Positions 4,851 through 11,626 of a stretch of DNA of 20,048 bases are shown here, one piece after another; the stretch's first letter is position 1; the number at the start of each line of letters is the position of its first letter. The stretch is from PVC group bacterium (lineage in GTDB: Bacteria > GCA-001730085 > JADFSZ01): contig JADFSZ010000006.1 of the NCBI GenBank assembly GCA_022560555.1, positions 1 to 20,048 on the forward strand, in the 5' to 3' direction. The notes under the pieces are model-generated. The model ran no database searches and was not told the DNA's origin. It saw nothing but the letters and a program-made list of their open reading frames with translations. Made by a program: the position numbers and the translations under genes.

Positions 4851-6836
4851 ATCTTCAGTTTTTTGAGACTGAATTTTTTTCAAAACCAGATTCAGCTCAT
4901 TTTTAACGATCTCATTCTCCGGATTGATCCGGAGAGCCCTCCCGAAATATGTCGCGGCCAAACTGTAATCTTTTCGCAACGAGCAAACTTTTCCCAAATC
5001 AAAGGCAAGTGAAAAATCATCGGGAAAGTTGCGATGCAACAGTTCATATTCTTTATAAGCCCTGTCATATTTTCCCAAAGAGTTTAGAACTTCGGCATAA
5101 TACTTCCGGGCCGTAACATCCTGAGGATTGATCAATATAGCCGCCGACAAATTTATCTCTGCTGATTCTAAATTTCCCAATTCTTTATTGGCCAATCCCA
5201 ATCCGAAATACGTGTCCGGATCTTGAGACTCAATTTCTAATGATTTCGTAAAATAAATGATGGCCCGTCCATACAACCCTTGAATCGCAACAGCATTTCC
5301 AAGCTTTTTTAACAACTCGGCATCCCGAGGATCCATCATAGATGCTTGATGGTAATAACTCATCGCTTCCATATACGACTCTATCTCAAAAAAAGCATCT
5401 CCTAAGAGCTCTTGAACATTCGAAAATCCCGGTGACAACTCAACGATTCTCTTAAAGAAAGGAATAGCATCTTCCACTTTTCTATTCTTAAATAACGCAA
5501 CTCCCAAACTATATAGAATCTGCGGTTCATCCGCGTGAAGCTGATTCGCATCACGATATCGTCCCACGGCTTCATCGATATTTCCCTGACGCATCATCAT
5601 GTCCCCCAGACGCTGATGAGCTATCCAAGATCGTGGATTTTTCCTTAATGTGTCCTGCCATAATCGCTCTTCGTCACGATACCCCAGTGTCTGCTGAAAT
5701 GTTAAATATGCAAAAAACAGCACTAGCACACCTAAGAGGCCTTGAGAAAGAAGTTTCCTGCCTGATAAATATTTGTGATGCAAAATGTAAAACCCCTCAG
5801 AAATGAGAACAGCCATACCCATCATTGCAATATATTGCCGATAATCCGCAATCATCGTCTGCGGGATAACGCTTGAAAACGTAAAAAGAACAAACGGAAA
5901 GAGAAAAAGGAGATAAAACAAACTCGCTTCCCATAAGGGTCTCGCCCAACGCTTTCGAAAATAAAAAAAGACACCGATCAGAACCAAAAAGCACAACCCG
6001 CCTAAATACCCGTAAAACCGAATCGAATTGACATCCAAATCCGGATAAACCATCATCAGGCGAATCGGCACAATCAACTTATAAATATAGATCCACAAAG
6101 CCAAACCTGCCTTGGCTATCCAAGAAATAATCTCGCTGGCCTCAACACTAAAAAATATTCTCAGCTCAGGGAAACGGACCCAAGCGTGAAAGATGACAAA
6201 TACGGTCATTATGAAAAAATAAGGCAGTGCATACAATAGATCCTGCTTGCTCACCTCACGGCGCTCCCACCAATCCAAAAGCAGGATCAACAAAGGCATG
6301 ACCCAGGCAATCGGACAAGCCATTGAGGCTAAAATGAAGATCACCAAGGATCCTATTTGCCATGATTTTTTATGGTTTTTTTCGTAAACAAGATACAACC
6401 ATACAGAGATCATCAAAAGCAAAAATCCCAAAAGATTCCCTTGCTGAACAATCCATGCCACCGATTGCACATTGACAGGATGGACCGCAAAAATTAAAGG
6501 CGCGAGCCAGGAGACCTCAAATTCAAGCTCTCTTAATATCTTCCAAAATAAAAATACTCCTGTGATATGTAAAAACAGGCTAACCAGATGATATCCAAGA
6601 GCATGGCTCCCCCAAAGACGATATTCTATCCAATAGAATGTGGAAGCCATCGGAGATCGAACAAGATGAAAGCTCTTAGACCAGATCTCTTTAATCCCGG
6701 CACTCTCACTAATCACAGGATTTGCGGTAACGAGAGCCTTATCCATCCAAACAAGACCGGCCTTTGCGAGAGGCAAGTAGGCACCGATAATCAGAATCAA
6801 AATCAGCACGCTGATAAACCAATTTTGTTTTGTCAT
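4824..6836 (-). CDS. Polytopic membrane protein with C-terminal TPRs, GT-C/TMTC-like
   Basis: I place the start at ATG 6836 (670 residues) because it follows GAGGA by 5 bases; a TTG four codons upstream is less likely. The N-terminal ~380 residues hold about ten hydrophobic helices in the pattern of bacterial relatives of TMTC O-mannosyltransferases: an entry loop GLVWMDKALVTANP (27-40), GYHLVSLFLH (81-90), a central VHPVNVQSVAWIVQQGNLLG (118-137), and an ADYRQYIAMMG loop near 330. About seven tetratricopeptide repeats follow (about 395-655), each with the LG..Y...G....A...Y pattern. In relatives I know, the loops usually read WDD, VES/EAVAW and GRxDLL; here Asp, Glu and Asp are replaced by Met31, Gln124 and Asn134. 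Either catalysis is altered or the protein serves as a scaffold. A candidate promoter lies directly upstream, though the PQQ-type gene ahead is also close enough for co-transcription. Confidence 0.78.
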   Translation of the reverse strand: MTKQNWFISVLILILIIGAYLPLAKAGLVWMDKALVTANPVISESAGIKEIWSKSFHLVRSPMASTFYWIEYRLWGSHALGYHLVSLFLHITGVFLFWKILRELEFEVSWLAPLIFAVHPVNVQSVAWIVQQGNLLGFLLLMISVWLYLVYEKNHKKSWQIGSLVIFILASMACPIAWVMPLLILLLDWWERREVSKQDLLYALPYFFIMTVFVIFHAWVRFPELRIFFSVEASEIISWIAKAGLALWIYIYKLIVPIRLMMVYPDLDVNSIRFYGYLGGLCFLVLIGVFFYFRKRWARPLWEASLFYLLFLFPFVLFTFSSVIPQTMIADYRQYIAMMGMAVLISEGFYILHHKYLSGRKLLSQGLLGVLVLFFAYLTFQQTLGYRDEERLWQDTLRKNPRSWIAHQRLGDMMMRQGNIDEAVGRYRDANQLHADEPQILYSLGVALFKNRKVEDAIPFFKRIVELSPGFSNVQELLGDAFFEIESYMEAMSYYHQASMMDPRDAELLKKLGNAVAIQGLYGRAIIYFTKSLEIESQDPDTYFGLGLANKELGNLESAEINLSAAILINPQDVTARKYYAEVLNSLGKYDRAYKEYELLHRNFPDDFSLAFDLGKVCSLRKDYSLAATYFGRALRINPENEIVKNELNLVLKKIQSQKTEDLIERDRKN

Positions 6837-6872
6837 CAAAATCCTCAAATTTTCTTTTTAAAAACGCACCCT

Positions 6873-6900
6873 ATTATATATTCTCTTCCTTAAAGAACAA
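6873..6900 (-). promoter_or_regulatory. Promoter of the membrane TPR gene
   Basis: On the minus strand TTGTTC (6895-6900), a 16-base spacer, and a perfect TATAAT (6873-6878). The predicted start is about 30 bases before ATG 6836, which supports an independent transcript in addition to possible read-through from the gene upstream. Confidence 0.6.
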
Positions 6901-6903
6901 GGC

Positions 6904-8019
6904 TTAAGGACCCTCGTAGTAAATGCGATAAATCACGCCAATATGGTCATCTGAAATCAAAAGAGATCCATCCATTAGTTCTAAAATATCTACGGGACGT
7001 CCCCAGGCACGGCCATGCACTACCCATCCCTCGGCAAATGTTTCATAGCTCACAGCTTTTTGATCTTTGAAGCTCACCAGCGTGATGCGATAGCCCGACG
7101 GCGTAGACCTGTTCCACGAGCCATGCTCCGCAATAAAAATCTGACCTCGATATTTCTCGGGAAACATGTTCCCTTTATAAAAAATCATTCCCAGCGCCGC
7201 AACATGGGCTCCGAGCTCCATCGCCGGAGCGAGAACATCACGATCCTCTAATTTAACTCCAAATTCGGGATCCAAAATATCTTTTCCGTGAACATACGGA
7301 AATCCAAAATGCAATCCCGCGATCGGCGCATGATTCAACTCATCGGGAGGCAAATCATCCCCTAACCAATCCCGTCCGTTATCCGTAAACCACATCTCTA
7401 ATGTATCCGGATCCCAATCAAATCCAACAGTGTTGCGTACCCCCTCGGCAAACACTTCCAATTCGCTGCCATCCGGTTTCATCCGCATGATCGTCGCATA
7501 ACGACGATCATCCTTTTCACACACGTTGCACGGGGCTCCCACGGGGACATAGAGCCAACCATCCGGACCAAAAGCCATATACTTCCATCCATGACTCGCG
7601 TCACTCGGGAATGTGTCATTTACAATAACCGGTTTACCTAAAGTCCCGCTAAAGCGATCCACTCGGTCAAAACGAATCACACGGTGAATCTCCGCAATAT
7701 AAAGTGACCCATCCAGATAGGCAACGCCATTCGGCGCCCTCAATCCTGACGCGATTTCATAGACAGAGTCCGCCCGAAAATCTCCGTTCCGATCCTCGAC
7801 AGCATAAACTTTTCCCGCTGTCCGTGTTCCCACAAATAGTTTTCCATCTTTTCCCATCGTCATGGAGCGAGCATTGGGAACATTAGGCGCGTAAATTTCA
7901 ATCCGAAAACCCGGTGGCAATTTAATGGCCTCAAGAGACACACTCTGACCCAGAACCGTTTCCGGAACAAAGCAGACCATGAATAAAGAGAAAGAGGTAA
8001 ATATGTATTTATTAATCAT
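6904..8019 (-). CDS. Secreted PQQ-dependent sugar dehydrogenase family (sorbosone dehydrogenase-like)
   Basis: A 371-residue protein with a signal peptide at 1-24 (hydrophobic FTSFSLFMVCFV, cleavage near TVLG/Q). The mature part starts with the typical LPPGFRIEIYAPNVPNAR, then repeats of beta-propeller blades: GKDGKLFVGTR, SGLRAPNGVAYLDGSLYIAE, GWKYMAFGPDGWLYVPVG, RNTVGFDWDP, MWFTDNGRDWLGDDLPPDELN and FIAEHGSWNRSTPSGYRI. This is the soluble glucose/sorbosone dehydrogenase pattern (GSDH-type six-bladed propeller, normally PQQ and Ca-dependent), acting in the periplasm or outside. A CNVC pair occurs near residue 175 without a following His, so it is not a heme site. No PQQ biosynthesis gene is in the window, and many family members of this type have no proven substrate, so a lactonase-like or sugar-binding role remains possible. 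The ribosome site is weak. It is first in a minus-strand pair with the TPR gene 67 bases downstream. Confidence 0.85.
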   Translation of the reverse strand: MINKYIFTSFSLFMVCFVPETVLGQSVSLEAIKLPPGFRIEIYAPNVPNARSMTMGKDGKLFVGTRTAGKVYAVEDRNGDFRADSVYEIASGLRAPNGVAYLDGSLYIAEIHRVIRFDRVDRFSGTLGKPVIVNDTFPSDASHGWKYMAFGPDGWLYVPVGAPCNVCEKDDRRYATIMRMKPDGSELEVFAEGVRNTVGFDWDPDTLEMWFTDNGRDWLGDDLPPDELNHAPIAGLHFGFPYVHGKDILDPEFGVKLEDRDVLAPAMELGAHVAALGMIFYKGNMFPEKYRGQIFIAEHGSWNRSTPSGYRITLVSFKDQKAVSYETFAEGWVVHGRAWGRPVDILELMDGSLLISDDHIGVIYRIYYEGP

Positions 8020-8041
8020 AACCCGTGCGAGTTCAATATCC

Positions 8042-8087
8042 TTGTACGTGCCAACATCTTATAGTAAAATAAGCGCTCAAGCAACAA
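8042..8087. promoter_or_regulatory. Overlapping divergent promoters
   Basis: Plus strand: TTGTAC (8042-8047), 17 bases, TAAAAT (8065-8070), serving the epimerase gene. Minus strand: TTGTTG (8082-8087), 18 bases, TATAAG (8058-8063), serving the PQQ-type dehydrogenase. The two -10 boxes nearly touch, so simultaneous use would be mutually exclusive. Confidence 0.45.
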
Positions 8088-8131
8088 AACGAACATTAAA
8101 GACACTCTAACTATTTGACTTCAAAATTATT

Positions 8132-9106
8132 ATGAATATTCTGATAACAGGCGTTGCGGGGTTTATCGGATCCAATCTTGCCCGAGAACTCCTCAAAAGA
8201 AATCACCGGGTCACCGGCCTTGACAATTTCTCTCAAGGTTTTCCCCGGAATATCGAAGATCTCCAAGAAAATCCTCAATTCACATTTCTTGAGCTCGATG
8301 TCCTTGATCAAGACCTCGCACAAAAGCTGCCCGAATCCCTTGATACAATTGTGCATCTCGCGACCTACAAAATCCCCCGCTACGGAAATGCCCTTCTCAC
8401 ACTCAAAATTAATACGCATGGAACAGAAAATATTCTGGAATTCGCCAAAACAAAAAAAATCAAGGTTGTTTTTGCCTCCACATCCGACATTTATGGGAAA
8501 AACCCGGATGTGCCGTTTCATGAAGAGTCCTCTTCCGTAATCGGAAGCTCTAAAATCAAACGCTGGAGCTATGCCGTATCAAAACTTTTTGATGAACATC
8601 TGTGTTTAGCCTATCACGATGAATTCGATATTCCTGTTGTTATCCTGAGGTATTTCGGAGCCTACGGCCCTGGACAAAGTCCTTCGTGGTGGGGCGGCCC
8701 GCAAGCCGTCTTTATGCAAGCCATCCTCGAAGAAAAACCTTTAGAGATTCACGGAGACGGGAAGCAGACGCGAAGCTTCACTTATATAAGCGATACCATC
8801 AACGGGACGATCGCCGCGATTGAAAAATCAGTTGCGGTAGGACAAATCTTTAATATTGGGAGCACCGGGGAACTGTCGATTCTTGATCTGGCGCTAAAAG
8901 TGTGGGCATGCGCGAACAAACCGGGCGAACCTCCTTTAGAATTCAAGGATTACAATAGTTTTAATGGAAAGTACGAAGATGTGATGCGAAGAGTACCTGA
9001 CGTCACGCTCGCCGAAAATATTCTTGGGTTTAAGGCCACAAAAATTCTTGAGGAGGGCCTGAGAGAAACTTTTCTTTGGCAAAAATCTCTCTATCAAACG
9101 AAATAA
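8132..9106 (+). CDS. NAD-dependent epimerase/dehydratase (extended SDR, nucleotide-sugar type)
   Basis: A 324-residue extended short-chain dehydrogenase. The nucleotide-binding motif GVAGFIG is at residues 7-13, the acidic Asp31 after strand two favours NAD over NADP, STS at 116-118 precedes the catalytic pair Tyr147 and Lys151 (YAVSK), and LRYFGAYGPGQ at 172-182 with the later GDGKQTRSFTYISD segment are typical of UDP-glucose 4-epimerase, UDP-xylose synthase and dTDP-glucose dehydratase relatives. The sequence alone does not decide the sugar. The protein is cytoplasmic and probably makes a precursor for surface polysaccharide, in keeping with the GT2 and Gfo/Idh/MocA genes that converge on it. 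ATG 8132 opens directly on the Rossmann strand (MNILITGVAG) but has no ribosome site. Its stop is one base away from the stop of the minus-strand neighbour, with no terminator between. Confidence 0.9.
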   Translation: MNILITGVAGFIGSNLARELLKRNHRVTGLDNFSQGFPRNIEDLQENPQFTFLELDVLDQDLAQKLPESLDTIVHLATYKIPRYGNALLTLKINTHGTENILEFAKTKKIKVVFASTSDIYGKNPDVPFHEESSSVIGSSKIKRWSYAVSKLFDEHLCLAYHDEFDIPVVILRYFGAYGPGQSPSWWGGPQAVFMQAILEEKPLEIHGDGKQTRSFTYISDTINGTIAAIEKSVAVGQIFNIGSTGELSILDLALKVWACANKPGEPPLEFKDYNSFNGKYEDVMRRVPDVTLAENILGFKATKILEEGLRETFLWQKSLYQTK

Positions 9107-9107
9107 A

Positions 9108-10112
9108 TTATTGTTTGTCTAAAGCCTGTTGAATCTGCTCAATCACTTTAATCACGCGCAGGCCGTCCCGCCCATCCGATAACGGGGTTTTTCCTTCGAG
9201 TACACAATTCACAAAATGTTCACACTCCAATCTCAGAGGACTTGTCTTCGACAGGACAGGACAATCTACGCCGCCTTCTTTCAATTTTACATACTCTTCA
9301 TCATAAAAATCAAATTCCTCTTGGCGGATGGCTTCATTGTGAAAAATTTTTAATTTATTTACAGGCTCCATATCATCAAAAACACACATTTTTTTATCCC
9401 CAACGATCGTAATCTTTCTGATTTTATGAGGATCCAACCATGATAAATGCAAATGTGCGAGAATCCCACCCGGAAAATGAAGCGTGACAAACACAAGATC
9501 ATCCACGCCCTTTCTTAAAAAAGACTTTCCCACAGCCGTAACCGAATCCGGCTCCAGCCCCAGCAAATACAAAAGAACGGATATATCGTGCGGAGCTAAA
9601 CTCCAGAGTGCGTTTTCCCGCGAACGGACTTTCCCCAAATTCACACGTACCGAATACCCATACAAGATCTTCCCAAGTTCGTTTCGTTTCATCAATTCCT
9701 TTAACTCACGTACCGCGGGATGATATTCGAGTAAATGCCCAACCATTAAAACCTTTTTTTGACTCTCGGCTAAACGGATCAGCTCCTCAACTTCACGACT
9801 GGATTGAGCGATGGGCTTCTCCACAAAAACATGTTTTCCGGCTTCTAAACATTTTTTGGTTATTTTAAAATGTGTTTCGACATCCGTTACAACGGCCACA
9901 GCATCGATCTCTTGATCCGTCAGTACTGAATCCAAATTGTTAACATAGGTCAGATCGGGATATTGGCCTTTTATTTTTTCCCATCGATCAGGTCGAAAAT
10001 CACAGACTTTCATGATTTTGACCGACTCCATTTGGTAGTAGGTCTTTAGATGGTTCGGCCCCCAGTAACCCAGACCGACCAAAGCCATCCTCAGTTGTTT
10101 ATTTGGGGCCAT
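9108..10112 (-). CDS. Gfo/Idh/MocA family oxidoreductase
   Basis: A 334-residue NAD(P)-dependent sugar or sugar-nucleotide oxidoreductase. The N-terminal nucleotide motif is GLGYWG at 13-18, the family signature VEKPIA is near 97-102, and APHDISVLLYLLG around 180 carries the His-Asp pair typical of the substrate site. The C-terminal alpha/beta domain contains LHLSWLDPHKIRKITIVGDKK, as in WbpB/WlbA-like UDP-sugar dehydrogenases and related enzymes; I cannot name the substrate. The ATG at 10112 has a good AGGAG ribosome site lying inside the 3' end of the glycosyltransferase gene, and the two genes overlap by 14 bases, so they are translationally coupled. With the converging SDR this points to synthesis of a modified sugar and its transfer. 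Confidence 0.9.
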   Translation of the reverse strand: MAPNKQLRMALVGLGYWGPNHLKTYYQMESVKIMKVCDFRPDRWEKIKGQYPDLTYVNNLDSVLTDQEIDAVAVVTDVETHFKITKKCLEAGKHVFVEKPIAQSSREVEELIRLAESQKKVLMVGHLLEYHPAVRELKELMKRNELGKILYGYSVRVNLGKVRSRENALWSLAPHDISVLLYLLGLEPDSVTAVGKSFLRKGVDDLVFVTLHFPGGILAHLHLSWLDPHKIRKITIVGDKKMCVFDDMEPVNKLKIFHNEAIRQEEFDFYDEEYVKLKEGGVDCPVLSKTSPLRLECEHFVNCVLEGKTPLSDGRDGLRVIKVIEQIQQALDKQ

Positions 10113-10866
10113 TTTTGCTCCTTGGTGTCCAGTTTCGTCTCAAGAAATTTCGACGTATCACGTCACAATACCCGAGGATTGTGGGGAAAATTTTCATTTT
10201 ACTCTGTCCGTCTCTTAATTGTCCCTTGAGCACCATCGGAACCTCAGATATTCGAAGATTCATACGATGAAATTTGATCAACATCTCCACCATACAGACA
10301 AAACCTTTCTCTTCAATAAAATGATCTCCATAGAGCTGAAAAGCTTTTTTTAAGGTTTCGCTTCGATACGCGCGATAAAACGAACTGTAGGTATTCACAC
10401 CCTTGATAGGAAAAAATGTTTTCAGCAAGCCATTGGCGCACGCGCTTAGAAAGAGCCTGAACCTCGTGGTCCCTTCAACACCACCGCCTTTAGCATAGCA
10501 TGAAGCCAAAACCAGATCATCTCCTGATCCAATTTTCGCGATCATTTTTTCCATTATATGAATATCGCTCGTATTGTCGGCCTCCATCGTAATGACAATA
10601 TCACGAGGCTCACATTCCTTGAGAATTTCTCTAAAGCCCGTTCGAAAAGCCTCATCAACTCCGTAATTGGCCGGATGCGATACAACCCTCACGGGTATCT
10701 CCGATCGATACTCTTCAATTAACCCCAACGTGTTATCCCGGCTACCGTCATCGATAATCAAAACATGATAATCAAGATAATCTTCCTTCATAAGAGTATC
10801 AATCCGCTTTAACAAAACCCTCAAATTTGTTTCTTCGTTGTATGCCGGAATTAAAAAACGAATCAT
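10099..10866 (-). CDS. GT2 family glycosyltransferase (DPM1/polyprenyl-phosphate sugar transferase-like)
   Basis: A 255-residue glycosyltransferase with the GT-A fold: IPAYNEETNL at 6-15, VLIIDDGSRDNT at 35-46, and MEADNTSD at 94-101 in the position of the metal-binding acidic motif. FIEEKGFVCMVEMLIKF near 200 is typical of dolichyl/undecaprenyl-phosphate mannose synthase relatives, and there is no C-terminal membrane helix. I start it at ATG 10866, which begins exactly at the first beta strand. A frame continues upstream to 10971, but those 35 residues, cysteine-rich and unlike the family, are doubtful. A TATAAT (10970-10975, minus strand) would start transcription near 10962, which fits either a 97-base leader to 10866 or leaderless use of an ATG at 10962, so the longer form is not fully excluded. 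The gene overlaps the Gfo/Idh/MocA gene downstream by 14 bases. Confidence 0.85.
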   Translation of the reverse strand: MIRFLIPAYNEETNLRVLLKRIDTLMKEDYLDYHVLIIDDGSRDNTLGLIEEYRSEIPVRVVSHPANYGVDEAFRTGFREILKECEPRDIVITMEADNTSDIHIMEKMIAKIGSGDDLVLASCYAKGGGVEGTTRFRLFLSACANGLLKTFFPIKGVNTYSSFYRAYRSETLKKAFQLYGDHFIEEKGFVCMVEMLIKFHRMNLRISEVPMVLKGQLRDGQSKMKIFPTILGYCDVIRRNFLRRNWTPRSKNGPK

Positions 10867-11019
10867 ACGTTTCCCGTACCCTTTTTTCGCGAAAATATTG
10901 TCATAAACGCATACACATACCGGCTCAGACACTCCGAATAGGACGTTAAAAAATGAGTCCATATCATACATTATATGTATTGAATTGGAAGTAGTTTCTC
11001 AGGGATCGCGTAGGAACAA

Positions 11020-11047
11020 CATTACTTTAACTTTAATGAAAGTAATG
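11020..11047. repeat. 9-bp perfect inverted repeat
   Basis: CATTACTTT (11020-11028) and AAAGTAATG (11039-11047) are separated by 10 bases. It lies about 45-75 bases upstream of the minus-strand -10 box at 10970-10975, a suitable place for an activator dimer. A T7 run occurs ten bases later, but the AT-rich stem makes a terminator unlikely. Confidence 0.4.
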
Positions 11048-11202
11048 ATTTATGTATTTTTTTGCAAAGCATCTCCCGCGGCCCCATCCGAAACAGCAAA
11101 ACCCTAGGAACAAATACTGACAAGAATTGCAAGCACAAGAAAGCTCATAGTTTCTAAACCCAATCACCGATCATGTCGATCGAGATGCACGGTCCGTCTA
11201 TC

Positions 11203-11231
11203 TTGACTTTGGCCAAAACATTCGTTACTCT
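11203..11231 (+). promoter_or_regulatory. Promoter of the Rieske/class V PLP enzyme pair
   Basis: TTGACT (11203-11208), 17 bases, TACTCT (11226-11231). The expected transcript has a 5' leader of about 45 bases before ATG 11283. Confidence 0.5.
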
Positions 11232-11282
11232 AAAAAGGCACTCATCGTGACGGTATGAAATGATAATTCCGAGAGAAAAACC

Positions 11283-11609
11283 ATGAAAGCTCTTGCAAAA
11301 ACAAGTGATATTCCCGAAGGAAAAGCTATCAAAGTTGATGCCTGCGATCGCGAAATCGCTATTTTTCGTTATCAGGGACAATTCCACGCAATCAATGCCG
11401 TCTGCCCCCATAACGGAGGCCCGTTGTACGAAGGGGCAGTAGATAATTGGATTGTCACGTGTCCGTGGCATGAATGGCAGTTTGATATCCGTTCAGGACG
11501 TGCCCCAAAAAACATCGGCCGAGTTACGTGTTATCCGATCGAAATTAAAGATGGTACAATATATCTCCTTGATCCGGAAAAGTATGATGATGTGTCACGA
11601 TTAAAGTAA
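11283..11609 (+). CDS. Rieske [2Fe-2S] ferredoxin
   Basis: A 108-residue soluble Rieske protein. Box I is CPHNGG (Cys41, His43) and box II is CPWHEWQFD (Cys60, His63), giving the two Cys and two His that bind the [2Fe-2S] cluster. Length and sequence resemble ferredoxin components of aromatic-ring dioxygenases and NirD-like small subunits rather than membrane-anchored Rieske proteins; there is no transmembrane segment or signal. It should carry electrons in the cytoplasm, but no oxygenase, reductase or nitrite reductase gene is beside it. The ribosome site is weak (GAGAG). It is followed after 17 bases by the class V PLP enzyme, which has no ribosome site of its own, so the pair is probably one transcript. 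Confidence 0.93.
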   Translation: MKALAKTSDIPEGKAIKVDACDREIAIFRYQGQFHAINAVCPHNGGPLYEGAVDNWIVTCPWHEWQFDIRSGRAPKNIGRVTCYPIEIKDGTIYLLDPEKYDDVSRLK

Positions 11610-11626
11610 AAGAAATCTTCATTTTT

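Larger units (their letters stand above)
10867..11282. other. Divergent intergenic region between GT2 and Rieske genes
   Basis: The region holds a minus-strand TATAAT at 10970-10975, a 9-bp inverted repeat at 11020-11047, a TCGATCGA palindrome at 11176-11183, and a plus-strand promoter at 11203-11231. No tRNA, coding frame with a ribosome site, or repeat array was seen. A minus-strand frame that starts inside the Rieske gene is taken as its antisense shadow. Confidence 0.5.

Noticed and set aside
6837-6848. TTG start four codons upstream for the membrane TPR protein
   Set aside because: The ATG at 6836 is preceded by GAGGA at ideal spacing; the TTG codon overlaps that ribosome site.
7500-7540. 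CNVC in the PQQ-type dehydrogenase as a cytochrome c heme site
   Set aside because: There is no His after the second Cys, and no cytochrome domain follows.
11020-11070. Inverted repeat plus T-run as an intrinsic terminator
   Set aside because: The stem has only two G/C pairs and the T-run begins about ten bases after it; also no gene ends nearby on the relevant strand.
11154-11471. 105-codon minus-strand ORF over the Rieske gene
   Set aside because: Mostly antisense to a clear Rieske domain; no family features.
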